Part shown: positions 9,845 through 18,210 of the stretch, in pieces
Position numbering within the stretch: position 1 is the stretch's first letter
Layout of the letters: the number at the start of each line of letters is the position of its first letter
Assembly (NCBI GenBank): GCA_963847085.1
Contig: CAWJYO010000002.1
Span: forward strand, 1 to 64,000
Length of the DNA stretch: 64,000 nucleotides
Direction of reading: 5' to 3'
Source: Ilyomonas sp963847085
GTDB lineage: Bacteria; Bacteroidota; Bacteroidia; Chitinophagales; Chitinophagaceae
Program-made: the position numbers and the translations under genes
The notes under the pieces: generated by a model
What the model was told of the DNA's origin: nothing
Databases searched by the model: none
Seen by the model: the letters and a program-made list of their open reading frames with translations, nothing else

Positions 9845-10661
9845 TTTTAATTTCCCTGTTTCCAGTGAGATAGTTTTTTATAGCCGCAATGGTTTCTTCC
9901 GGAGCGCTTAAATTTGGGCAGTGCCCTGTTGCTTTCATTAGCACATATTCGCTTTGGTTCATACTTTTATGAACGTACTCTCCAACTTCAACCGGCGCAA
10001 TAACATCATCAGAACACTGAAGGATAAGGGCAGGTATCGTGTTGGCTTTTAAAAGATGTCTGCAGTCAGAAAGAAAAGTAGTGCGCGCAAACTCCTTCGC
10101 AATTTCAGGGTTCGTTCTGCAAAAGCTATTGGATAATTCGTCGCCAAGTTCTTTACGATCCGGATTTCCCATAATCACAGGCGCCATTGTCATTGACCAT
10201 CCGAGGTGGTTGCGGTCAAGCGAAAGCAAAAGTTCATCAATCTCCTGTTTGGTAAAACCGCCGGTATAGTTGCCATCATTGATATAACAAGCCGAAGGTC
10301 CTACCAGAATTAATGCTTTGAAAAGGTCCGGATTCTGAATGGCAGCTATGACGCCAATCATAGCACTAACAGAGTGCCCTACAAATATGATATTGTTTAA
10401 GTTCAGCCCTTGTGCAATCTCTATAATGTCGTTTGCATATCCGTCGAGCTTTGCATACTTCTCTTTGGAATAAGCCGAAAGGTCGGATTGACCTGAACCT
10501 ACATGATCAAACAAAACAACTTTATAATCTTTTTCAAACGCCGGTACAACCAACCGCCACATATTCTGATCGCATCCAAAACCATGAGAAAACATCATAG
10601 GCATTGTGCCTTCGCCGCGAACAACAATATGATTGCGCTGTATAAGATTGGTAGCAGTCAT
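9837..10661 (-). CDS. RsbQ-like alpha/beta hydrolase
   Basis: The 274-residue alpha/beta hydrolase resembles RsbQ/KAI2-D14 proteins. Its motifs are the oxyanion segment SHGFGCDQNMWR, the nucleophile elbow GHSVSA, the acid in CSDDVIAP and the catalytic His in GHCPN. RsbQ of Bacillus subtilis is needed for energy-stress signalling through the PAS protein RsbP. Here the downstream overlapping gene encodes a PAS histidine kinase. I choose the ATG at 10661 over a TTG at 10670. A TAnnTTTG promoter element (minus strand, 10668-10675) ends only six bases before that ATG, so the message may be nearly leaderless. Confidence 0.85.
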   Translation of the reverse strand: MTATNLIQRNHIVVRGEGTMPMMFSHGFGCDQNMWRLVVPAFEKDYKVVLFDHVGSGQSDLSAYSKEKYAKLDGYANDIIEIAQGLNLNNIIFVGHSVSAMIGVIAAIQNPDLFKALILVGPSACYINDGNYTGGFTKQEIDELLLSLDRNHLGWSMTMAPVIMGNPDRKELGDELSNSFCRTNPEIAKEFARTTFLSDCRHLLKANTIPALILQCSDDVIAPVEVGEYVHKSMNQSEYVLMKATGHCPNLSAPEETIAAIKNYLTGNREIKNG

Positions 10662-10667
10662 TTTCAA

Positions 10668-10675
10668 CAAATATA
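10668..10675 (-). promoter_or_regulatory. TATATTTG minus-7 promoter element of the RsbQ-like gene
   Basis: The word fits the Bacteroidota primary-sigma consensus TAnnTTTG and lies six bases before the ATG at 10661. A start site at the usual distance would fall at or next to the start codon. Confidence 0.5.
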
Positions 10676-10795
10676 ACCTTTTGTAATGGTTGATTTGTTA
10701 ATTACAAAAGCTATCTCTTTCAGAATAAAAGCGTCCCTGCAACACCATAAGCCAATAACCAACCAATGGAATTTTGTAAGTTAACAGATAAGAAA

Positions 10796-10819
10796 AATAC
10801 GGCAAAAACAAAACGTATT
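10796..10819. repeat. GCAAAAACAAA word inside a small inverted repeat after the BamA-like gene
   Basis: AATACG (10796-10801) and CGTATT (10814-10819) are inverted around the A-rich core, and the exact word occupies 10802-10812. The element directly abuts the stop codon of the minus-strand BamA-like gene. The bases 10790-10812 repeat 8677-8699. Confidence 0.55.
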
Positions 10820-12077
10820 TTAAAACACTTCTCCTAAATTTACAGCTATATATGGATGCGGAAATTGTTGGCCAAAACCAGCATCCAATGCAACATTGGT
10901 TCTTGAATATTTATTGAATTTTAAACGCAGGCCGAAACCAGCGCCCACTTGGGTAAGATTTACGTTTGTTCTTCCCCGAAACTCGGAATAAGAGGTGTAC
11001 AACTCATTCGGAAAGTTTTGCAGATTGCTGAAAACAACGCCGCCGAACAAGCCGTTTTGAGAAATTTGAAACCGATATTCAGCTTCTAAATAGCGCATGG
11101 TACTACCGCGGTATCTGCCTTGCGAATAACCTCTGCCAAGGTTCCAGTACTCGTCCCAGTTGGTGCTTGGCAACAATAAAAAAGGCGCTTTCCCAAATGT
11201 TTGCCAGTAATAACCCCAAAATGCCAGAACACTTTCCTTCTTCTGTGAAAACGAAAAATACTTACGGGCTTCTACAACAATATTGCTCCAATTGGTATCG
11301 CTGCCCCAGCTTTTATAAGAAGGGTGATATGCTGCTGAAACATAAGCACCTTTGTAAGCATTTACAGGATTGTCTCTTGAATCAAACAACAATCTGAAAG
11401 CGGGTCCGAATGCTGTTTCGTGAGCGTCAGGAATCCTTTTACCAACATATCGTTCAAATGCGGTATTGCTGCCTAAAGGATTCGGATTGGTTGGCGTCAC
11501 ACCTACTTCCTTTATCTTCCAGAAATAATCGTAATACAAACCCACACCGGCATATAAGTTATCTGCTAACTTTTGCCAAAAGGGAAGTATGAAGCTTTAT
11601 CCATTTAAAATTGATAGAATAACCACTATCTAATTTCGACCTGCCGCGTAAGCCATATGCTGCCGATGGATAATTGATATAACGGTCATCTAAAATAAGA
11701 TTAAACCTGTCATTCCTGGTCCAAATACTGGCTTGAAACGGAAACAGCGTTTGGTTATACAAGGTATAAGTTAAATTAGTAACTAAACTGGATTGTTTGG
11801 AAGCGCCTTCTAAGGTAAACAAAGCATTAGCACCACCCAAAACAGCGAAGCTGGTATTAGAGGAATAGCCTGCTGCAGGATAAACCGACCATTGGAAATT
11901 TTTATTTGTATTTTGAGGCTTTGCATGCTTTGTTTTTATCCATTTATGAACAAGGTCTTTGACATCCAATTGATGATTGAATTGAGAAGAATCAATCTCA
12001 TTGATTTGAGAAAAGGCTATCAATTGCAGCAAAGAGAAAGGAATAACAAAGAATAGCTTTTTAACCAGGTAAATCAT
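10820..12077 (-). CDS. BamA/TamA-family (surface antigen) outer-membrane barrel protein (one frameshift)
   Basis: The N-terminal piece begins at 12077 with a signal peptide (LLQLIAFSQ) and beta-strand-rich sequence and stops at 11559. The C-terminal piece continues in another frame from about 11592 (KLADNLYAGVGLYYDYFW) to 10820. Together they give about 415 residues that resemble the D15/surface-antigen barrel without obvious POTRA domains. The last strand ends in Phe, as expected for a substrate of the Bam machine. It sits in the outer membrane. The break falls in an A/T-rich run and looks like an indel error. The function could be lipid or protein transport, and I cannot decide from sequence. 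Confidence 0.75.
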
Positions 12078-12523
12078 TGTATGTTATTGTCGAACAATGT
12101 GCCAAGTGCAAAACACGCAAAGTTTTAGTTTATTGTGCAAAAACAAAAGATGAGAAAAACAACATCATGCTGTTGCCCGACTTATTAAAACTTCATAAAT
12201 ATGCAATGAATCTATTTGTAATTGACCTGCGCAAGGAATAATGAGTAATGGTAGAGTTTGAAAATAATAATTGTAACCTGCAGGTTTGCTTATGATTTTT
12301 TAGAAAACTAAACGTATAACCAGACAGGTTTTAATTTGTCATTGTTTCAAACGGTACCACTACCCAATAATGACAGAATAAATATTGGTTTTATCACAAC
12401 GCTTTTTTGAATCTGGTAAACAGAAGATTTTTGAAAGAGAATTACGAATATTCAATCATCACCCTTATAATTATTTTATAATCCGCCATCTCACTCTTTC
12501 CATTATATTTGCCGCCTTAAATT
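12078..12523. other. Intergenic region between BamA-like gene and pdhA
   Basis: This 446-base divergent gap holds one exact GCAAAAACAAA word at 12137-12147 and the pdhA promoter element at 12504-12511. I see no RNA gene, convincing small reading frame or strong hairpin in it. Confidence 0.6.
12504..12511 (+). promoter_or_regulatory. TATATTTG minus-7 promoter element of pdhA
   Basis: A perfect TAnnTTTG match lies 21 bases before the GTG start at 12533. I could not identify a convincing minus-33 TTTG at the expected spacing. Confidence 0.5.
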
Positions 12524-12532
12524 TTGATAGCA

Positions 12533-13528
12533 GTGCCAACAAAATTTTCCCAGGAAACATACCTGTACTGGTACGAACTGATGCAACTGATTCGCCAGTT
12601 TGAACTAAAAGCTGAAGAAATGTATAAGATGGCGGGTAAAATCCGTGGTTTTTTTCATGCTTATATTGGTCAGGAAGCCATTGCTGCAGGTTGTATGACG
12701 GCAACGAGGCAGGAAGATCCATTTATTACCGGCTACCGCGATCATGGTTTGGCACTGGCAAAAGGCGTTAGCGCCGATGCCTGCATGGCCGAGTTGTATG
12801 GCAAAGCCACAGGCGTTGCAAAAGGAAAGGGTGGTAGTATGCACTTCTTTAGTGCAGAGCATTTTTTCTTTGGCGGTCATGGTATAGTAGGCGGTCAAAT
12901 TGGTGTAGGCGCAGGTATTGCTTTTGCCGAAAAATACAAAGGCTCGGATAACGTTTGTCTTTGTTTTTTTGGAGACGGAGCAGCGCGTCAGGGCATTCTG
13001 CACGAAACATTTAACCTTGCCATGTCGTGGAAGATTCCGGTGATATTTATCTGCGAAAACAACAACTACGCAATGGGTACTTCGGTAGAAAGAACATCCA
13101 ATGTGTTAGACATTTATAAACTCGCTGATTCTTACGAAATGCCTGGCGATAAAGTAGATGCGATGAAAGCAGAAGCCGTGCATGAAGCGGTGGAACGCGC
13201 TGTAAAAAGAGCCCGTGAAGGCGGCGGCCCTACCTTGCTGGAAATGAAAACATATCGTTACAAAGGGCATTCTATCAGCGACCCACAGAAATACAGAACC
13301 AAAGAAGAAGTGGAAGAATATCGCGGAAAAGATCCGATTACTTCTATCTTACAAACGATTAAGGAAAATAATTTCGCTTCGGATGAAGAAATTAAAGCCA
13401 TTGACGAACGTGTGAGTAGCGTGGTTGAGCAAAGCGTACAGTTTGCTGAAGAAAGCGCCTTCCCGGATTTGAGCGAAGTGTATGGCGATGTTTACAGAGA
13501 TGAAAATTATCCTTTCATTACCGATTAG
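12533..13528 (+). CDS. pdhA: Pyruvate dehydrogenase E1 component alpha subunit
   Basis: This is the thiamine-diphosphate-binding alpha subunit of the pyruvate dehydrogenase E1 heterotetramer, which decarboxylates pyruvate for acetyl-CoA formation. The TPP motif runs from GDGAARQGILHE to the closing NN of CENNNYAMGTS. KGKGGSMHFF and HGIVGGQIGVGAGIA are also typical. Homologues begin xPTKFSxETYLYWYELM, so the GTG at 12533 is the likely start, giving 331 residues. A TTG at 12524 is possible. The beta subunit and E2 are not next to it. The following gene is unrelated. Confidence 0.93.
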   Translation: MPTKFSQETYLYWYELMQLIRQFELKAEEMYKMAGKIRGFFHAYIGQEAIAAGCMTATRQEDPFITGYRDHGLALAKGVSADACMAELYGKATGVAKGKGGSMHFFSAEHFFFGGHGIVGGQIGVGAGIAFAEKYKGSDNVCLCFFGDGAARQGILHETFNLAMSWKIPVIFICENNNYAMGTSVERTSNVLDIYKLADSYEMPGDKVDAMKAEAVHEAVERAVKRAREGGGPTLLEMKTYRYKGHSISDPQKYRTKEEVEEYRGKDPITSILQTIKENNFASDEEIKAIDERVSSVVEQSVQFAEESAFPDLSEVYGDVYRDENYPFITD

Positions 13529-13533
13529 AAAGA

Positions 13534-13570
13534 AAGCTGCGAGCTATTAGCCGTGAGCTTCGAGATAAGA
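13534..13570. repeat. Degenerate GAGCT-type low-complexity repeat
   Basis: The short tract has spaced GAGC/AGCT units of the same kind as the longer hairpin elements at 15532-15635, 48591-48620 and 55890-56031. It follows the pdhA stop codon. Confidence 0.45.
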
Positions 13571-13613
13571 AAAACAAATCATCAATCTTAATTCATAAAT
13601 CATAAATACAATT

Positions 13614-14312
13614 ATGGCCGTTGAAACAAAAGTGAGCGGTGCTGGTGTGCATAAAGAGCCATTGCAGGAAGTACAGAATTATTGGAGCAAATGGGGCAAG
13701 CCGGCATCTATTGTGCTTGCAGTACTTATCATTGGCTTCGGTGCCTGGTTTGCTTACAATGCCTGGGTGGTTCAGCCCAAAGAAGATAAAGCACAGGATG
13801 CTATTTTTAAAGCACAGCAATATTTCGGGCAGGATTCGCTTCGCAAAGCGTTGGATGGCGATGGTGTAAACAGAGGTTTCCTGTACATCATTAAAAATTA
13901 TGACGGAACCAAAAGTGCTAATCTCGCTAAATATTATGCAGGTGTTTGCGATTTGAAACTGGGCAGTTTTACGGAAGCCATTAAATACCTGAAAGATTTT
14001 TCTACCGATTCCAAACCGGTGCAAATGATGGCGTATGGCTGTTTGGGTGATGCTTACAGCGAAGCCAATAAAAAAGCCGATGCCGTAGATGCTTATAAAA
14101 AAGCCGCTACAACATTTGAGGATGACAGGGACAACAGTTCTGAATACTTGTTTCGTGCGGCTTTGTTAAGCGAAGTTTTGGGCAAAAACAAAGAAGCTTT
14201 GGATTTGTACAAACAAATAAAAGATAAATATCCCAACACCATGCGTGGCGCACAGATAGATAAATACATTTATCGCCTGAGTATTGAACCCAATGAATTT
14301 AGCGTAAAATAA
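13614..14312 (+). CDS. TPR-repeat membrane-anchored protein (YfgM-like)
   Basis: The 232-residue protein has one N-terminal membrane segment (about residues 30-55, ASIVLAVLIIGFGAWFAYNAW) and a periplasmic domain of TPR-like helices: AKYYAGVCDLKLGSFTEAIKYL, AYGCLGDAYSEANKKADAVDAYKKA and LGKNKEALDLYKQI. This layout resembles YfgM-type proteins, but no specific role can be assigned. ribH follows after three bases, so they are cotranscribed. The GKNK codons at 14182-14192 are an exact GCAAAAACAAA word. Confidence 0.75.
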   Translation: MAVETKVSGAGVHKEPLQEVQNYWSKWGKPASIVLAVLIIGFGAWFAYNAWVVQPKEDKAQDAIFKAQQYFGQDSLRKALDGDGVNRGFLYIIKNYDGTKSANLAKYYAGVCDLKLGSFTEAIKYLKDFSTDSKPVQMMAYGCLGDAYSEANKKADAVDAYKKAATTFEDDRDNSSEYLFRAALLSEVLGKNKEALDLYKQIKDKYPNTMRGAQIDKYIYRLSIEPNEFSVK

Positions 14313-14315
14313 AAC

Positions 14316-14798
14316 ATGGCAAGCAAAGGCAATATTGAATTGAACAAAGGCATTCCAAACATCGGGGATGCCTTTGTAGTTATAGTGAAAACGGAATGGA
14401 ATGCGCACATTGTAAATGCTTTGGAAGAAGGCGCAATTAAAATACTCAAGACACAAGGCACAAGGTTCAAAACGATTGTTGTGCCTGGCGCTGTTGAGAT
14501 TGCTTTTGCCATAAAAACGTATGCTGCCAGCAACGAAGAAAACGCTGATGCCTTTATAACATTGGGTGCCGTTATCAAAGGCGATACGCCGCATTTTGAG
14601 TATGTATGCAAAGCCATAACCGAAGGTATTGTGTGGCTAAACATGAAGCTCCATGCGCCCACTATTTTTGGCGTACTAACGGTAAATACGGAACAGCAGG
14701 CCTTGGAGCGAATCGGTGGCGTTCATGGTCATAAGGGTGAAGAAGCGGCTGTTACAGCCTTGAAGATGATAGCTTTGCAAAGGTCTTTGTTACACTAA
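14316..14798 (+). CDS. ribH: 6,7-dimethyl-8-ribityllumazine synthase RibH
   Basis: RibH condenses the ribityl-pyrimidinedione with dihydroxybutanone phosphate, the penultimate step of riboflavin synthesis. It normally forms icosahedral or pentameric shells in the cytoplasm. The 160-residue product contains the family core VPGAVEIAFAIKTYA, the catalytic-His segment GAVIKGDTPHFEYVCKA and GVLTVNTEQQALERIGG. It starts three bases after the TPR gene. No other riboflavin gene is near. Confidence 0.95.
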   Translation: MASKGNIELNKGIPNIGDAFVVIVKTEWNAHIVNALEEGAIKILKTQGTRFKTIVVPGAVEIAFAIKTYAASNEENADAFITLGAVIKGDTPHFEYVCKAITEGIVWLNMKLHAPTIFGVLTVNTEQQALERIGGVHGHKGEEAAVTALKMIALQRSLLH

Positions 14799-14820
14799 TT
14801 TCTCATTGTACTTTACGCCC

Positions 14821-15531
14821 ATGAATGTAAGCATTTTTGTTCCCTGCTTTATTGATCAGTTGTATCCAACCGTTGCTTTCAACATGGTGAAAGTATTAGA
14901 GAAATTGGGCTGTACCGTTCAATACAACAGCAATCAAACCTGCTGCGGGCAACCTGCTTACAACGCTGGTTATCGCGCGGAAGCAAAAGCGGTTTGCTCA
15001 AAGTTTTTGAAGGATTTTGAAGGTTCCGATTACATTGTTACGCCAAGTGCAAGCTGTGCTGGATTCGTAAAAAATTATTATCAAACCTTGTTTCCCGGCT
15101 CTGATAAAGTAAAAGAAGTAGGCAAACGTTTGTTTGAGTTTTCTTCTTTTTTAATTCATGTTTTGAATATACAAAATGTGGGTGCGAAATTCAATGCAAC
15201 CGCCACTTATCACGATAGCTGCGCCGCTTTGCGTGAATGTAATATTAAAACAGAACCACGCATTTTATTAAGCCATGTGGAAGGTTTGGAATTGCGCGAA
15301 ATGAATGACGTTGAAACCTGCTGCGGCTTCGGTGGCACATTCGCTGTAAAGTTTGAGCCGATAAGCATTGCCATGGGCGATCAAAAAATAACCAATGCAG
15401 CCGACACAGGAGCGCAATACATTATTAGTACGGATATGAGTTGCCTGATGCACATTGATGGTTGCATCCAACATCAAAAGTCGAACCTGCAGGTACTGCA
15501 TATTGCCGATGTACTGGCCAAAGTTGAATAA
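14821..15531 (+). CDS. LutA/YkgE-like Fe-S (CCG-domain) protein
   Basis: The 236-residue protein carries two cysteine-rich CCG domains, CCGQPAYNAGY near residue 42 and CCGFGGTFAVKF near residue 168, with SCAGFVKNYY and HDSCAALRE between them. This is the architecture of LutA/YkgE, a subunit of L-lactate oxidation complexes. LutB and LutC genes are not adjacent, so the lactate role is only an inference. I use the ATG at 14821, whose product opens MNVSIFVPCFIDQ like the homologues. Confidence 0.82.
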   Translation: MNVSIFVPCFIDQLYPTVAFNMVKVLEKLGCTVQYNSNQTCCGQPAYNAGYRAEAKAVCSKFLKDFEGSDYIVTPSASCAGFVKNYYQTLFPGSDKVKEVGKRLFEFSSFLIHVLNIQNVGAKFNATATYHDSCAALRECNIKTEPRILLSHVEGLELREMNDVETCCGFGGTFAVKFEPISIAMGDQKITNAADTGAQYIISTDMSCLMHIDGCIQHQKSNLQVLHIADVLAKVE

Positions 15532-15635
15532 GTTGCGAGCCGTGAGCTATGAGCATTGAGATTTTAGTGGGGAAAAAAACTACTCAATGTCTCTTGCTGC
15601 TTACTCGTAGCTCATAGCTCGCAACTTGTAGCTTA
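15532..15635. repeat. Long imperfect inverted repeat of GAGCT units
   Basis: The left arm at 15532-15554 (beginning GTTGCGAGC and ending AGCTATGAGC) is inverted at 15610-15625 (GCTCATAGCTCGCAAC), with a second short inverted block ATTGAG/CTCAAT inside. It fills the space between the LutA-like gene and the EVE gene. It could form a long RNA hairpin and may act as a terminator. Confidence 0.65.
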
Positions 15636-15657
15636 AGAAACTTAAATCATTAACAAT

Positions 15658-16068
15658 ATGAACTACTGGCTTGTAAAATCTGAACCTGCAAAATACAGTT
15701 GGGAACAATTTACAAAAGATAAAAAAGCTACCTGGGACGGTGTTCGAAATTATGCTGCGCGAAACAATTTAAAAGCGATGAAGCGTGGCGATCAGGTGTT
15801 TTATTATCATAGCAATGAAGGTTTGGAAATTGTGGGCATCGCCGAAATAACCAAAGAAGCCTATCAGGATCCGACCACCAGCAATACCAATTGGGTTGTG
15901 GTTGACATTAAACCTTTAAAAGCATTGCACAAGCCGGTAACATTAGCGCAGATAAAAGAAGACAAGCAACTCTCAAACATAGCGTTGGTAAGGCTTTCAC
16001 GCCTATCTGTTCAGCCTGTTACAGAGGATGAATGGATGCGGATAGTGCAATTGGCTGGAATGAAATAA
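15658..16068 (+). CDS. EVE-domain protein
   Basis: The 136-residue protein is a single EVE domain (PUA-like fold, thymocyte nuclear protein 1 family): MNYWLVKSEPAKYSWEQF, TWDGVRNYAARNNLK, GDQVFYYHSNEGLEIVGIAEI and NWVVVDIKPLKAL. EVE domains bind modified bases in nucleic acids. In bacteria some are fused to or sit beside restriction and CRISPR systems, but no such neighbour is visible here. The function is therefore only general. Confidence 0.9.
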   Translation: MNYWLVKSEPAKYSWEQFTKDKKATWDGVRNYAARNNLKAMKRGDQVFYYHSNEGLEIVGIAEITKEAYQDPTTSNTNWVVVDIKPLKALHKPVTLAQIKEDKQLSNIALVRLSRLSVQPVTEDEWMRIVQLAGMK

Positions 16069-16087
16069 AAAGGGGCAAAACCAAAAG

Positions 16088-16768
16088 CTACATTTCATTC
16101 ATCGAAGCAGGTTTTAATTTTTTTAATCTTATTATTATTACTAAAGCCGGTAAAGCCAAAATGCAAGAAGGCAGTGTAACAGAAAACGGATTGAGCGGAA
16201 GAAACAACACAACCAACACATAACTGATAAATACGAAGCTCAATAGTAGAGCCATCCATTTGGCATTCAGTAATAAATAATTTTTCTCTTGTTCATACCC
16301 TTCAATGCAAAGGTTTGTTTTTACCCGAAAAATATAATTCGTTATTGCATACTGGCATACCGATACAGCGGCAATATTGAAAGTATAAATGTTTATAGGT
16401 AACAGAAAGCCCGGACGAATGTGTTCGGTAATGCCAGACGCGGAAAATGGAAAGCAAACAATAAAGAAAAGAAACACTAAATTTCGTTTTACCAAACCCC
16501 GGTTATATTTTGTCAGATAACGGAACAACTGAAGATGCTGCATCCATGACTGTCCAATCAAAAAGAAGCTGACACTAAAAGCCAAAAACTGAATCAAAAC
16601 CGGCTTAAAAGCTTGCCAGATTTTTGAAACCGAATCGCCTTTTTCAATATCAGGAAATTTAATTTCGATGATAATAAGTGTAATAGCAATGGCAAATACA
16701 GCATCACTGAATAAAATCAAACGCTCCAGTTCTAATTCTTTGTGTATCTCATTTTTGGTTTCCGACAT
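16088..16768 (-). CDS. TMEM175-family membrane protein
   Basis: The 226-residue protein begins near LERLILFSDAVFAIAITLIIIEIKFPDI, which contains the FSD signature of the first helix of TMEM175/DUF1211 potassium channels. Five or six hydrophobic helices follow. Bacterial members form tetrameric potassium-selective channels in the inner membrane. I choose the ATG at 16768 because the longer open frame adds a segment without homology features. An RVKTN stretch is encoded by a TTTGTTTTTACCC word (16314-16326) shared with the RDD gene. Confidence 0.82.
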   Translation of the reverse strand: MSETKNEIHKELELERLILFSDAVFAIAITLIIIEIKFPDIEKGDSVSKIWQAFKPVLIQFLAFSVSFFLIGQSWMQHLQLFRYLTKYNRGLVKRNLVFLFFIVCFPFSASGITEHIRPGFLLPINIYTFNIAAVSVCQYAITNYIFRVKTNLCIEGYEQEKNYLLLNAKWMALLLSFVFISYVLVVLFLPLNPFSVTLPSCILALPALVIIIRLKKLKPASMNEM

Positions 16769-16863
16769 AACATTTGGCTTTGGTAATTTGGAGTGGCTAA
16801 AATAACAATTTGTACAGGCTTTTGAAACGCCATAATTTTTATTCATTTTTTGTTTTCTGCCAA

Positions 16864-16871
16864 TACTTTTG
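16864..16871 (+). promoter_or_regulatory. TACTTTTG minus-7 promoter element of lysC
   Basis: A TAnnTTTG match lies 19 bases before the lysC ATG. I found no convincing minus-33 element at the right spacing. Confidence 0.45.
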
Positions 16872-16890
16872 CAATCTTTAATTTTTACCG

Positions 16891-18210
16891 ATGAAAGTAA
16901 TGAAGTTTGGAGGCACCTCTGTTGGAAAGCCAGAACGTATGCACGAAGTAGCGCGTTTGATAACGGAAGATGACGAACCGAAAATTGTGGTGTTGAGTGC
17001 TTTAAGCGGCACTACGAATGCGCTGGTTTCCATCAGTGATGCCATTGCTTCGGGCAACCGCATAAAAGCGCAGCAAACCATTGAAGATTTGCAAAAGCAT
17101 TATGACCATTTTGCTTCGTTGCTGGTTGAAAAAGAAGAGGCATTTATAAAAGCATCTGCCATTATCAAAGAACATTTCGAGTTTTTGCAGATCATCTTAA
17201 AAATATCTTTTAGTGATGCTTTGTATAAAGACATTTTAGCGCAAGGTGAGTTGCTAAGTACTAAGTTGTTCAGCGTTTATTTAGAAGAACAAAACATCAA
17301 TCATTTGCTGCTTCCTGCACTTGAGTTTATGAGCATTGATGCCAACGAAGAACCTGAACTGACATCTATACAACACAAGCTGGATAAGCTTTTGAAGCAA
17401 CACAGCGATAAAAAACTCTTCATCACGCAAGGTTATATTTGCCGCAATGCACGTGGTGAAGTTGACAATTTGAAACGTGGTGGCAGCGATTATACCGCTT
17501 CCTTAATTGCTGCGGCTATTCATGCTTCGGCCTGCGAAATATGGACTGATATTGATGGCATGCACAACAACGATCCGCGCATTGTGAACCAAACCGTTCC
17601 CGTAGAACAATTAAGTTTTGATGAAGCTGCTGAACTGGCTTATTTCGGTGCGAAGATTTTACATCCAACCTGCATCTGGCCTGCACAGCAAGCCAATGTT
17701 CCGGTAAAGTTGCTCAACACGATGCAGCCAAAAGCAAAAGGCACGCTCATCGCCGAAAAAGCCAATAGTACCGGTGCAAAAGCGGTTGCCGCAAAAGATG
17801 GTATTATCGCCATCAACATCAAAAGCAGCCGCATGTTGCTGGCATACGGCTTTTTGAGAAAGATATTTGAAGTGTTTGAAAAATATCGCACGCCCATTGA
17901 TATGATTACCACATCAGAAGTAGCTGTTTCAGTAACCATTGATAGTGATGCACATCTTTCCGACATTGTAAAAGAATTAAAGCCTTTTGGTTTTGTAGAA
18001 ATAGATGCGAATCAAACGATTGTTTCTATTGTAGGTAATGAAATTGCGCAAACGCCGAAGATGTTGCAAAAAGTGTTTGATTCTTTACAGAACATTCCGG
18101 TGCGCATGGTAAGCTATGGTGGCAGTCATCACAACATTTCTGTTTTGATTTCTTCTGAACATAAAAAAGAAGCCTTGCAAGCTATCAACAGTGGTATATT
18201 CAATCTATAA
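16891..18210 (+). CDS. lysC: Aspartate kinase (monofunctional)
   Basis: Aspartate kinase phosphorylates aspartate at the entry to lysine, threonine and methionine synthesis. The 439-residue protein has KFGGTSVG at residues 4-11, the kinase-domain segment LKRGGSDYTASLIAAAI with WTDIDGMHNNDPRIV, and C-terminal ACT-type regulatory regions (MITTSEVAVSVTI and IVSIVGNEI). Length and layout fit the monofunctional class. ACT domains imply feedback control by an end-product amino acid. The 3' end overlaps the end of the convergent histidine-kinase gene by 82 bases as read. Confidence 0.93.
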   Translation: MKVMKFGGTSVGKPERMHEVARLITEDDEPKIVVLSALSGTTNALVSISDAIASGNRIKAQQTIEDLQKHYDHFASLLVEKEEAFIKASAIIKEHFEFLQIILKISFSDALYKDILAQGELLSTKLFSVYLEEQNINHLLLPALEFMSIDANEEPELTSIQHKLDKLLKQHSDKKLFITQGYICRNARGEVDNLKRGGSDYTASLIAAAIHASACEIWTDIDGMHNNDPRIVNQTVPVEQLSFDEAAELAYFGAKILHPTCIWPAQQANVPVKLLNTMQPKAKGTLIAEKANSTGAKAVAAKDGIIAINIKSSRMLLAYGFLRKIFEVFEKYRTPIDMITTSEVAVSVTIDSDAHLSDIVKELKPFGFVEIDANQTIVSIVGNEIAQTPKMLQKVFDSLQNIPVRMVSYGGSHHNISVLISSEHKKEALQAINSGIFNL

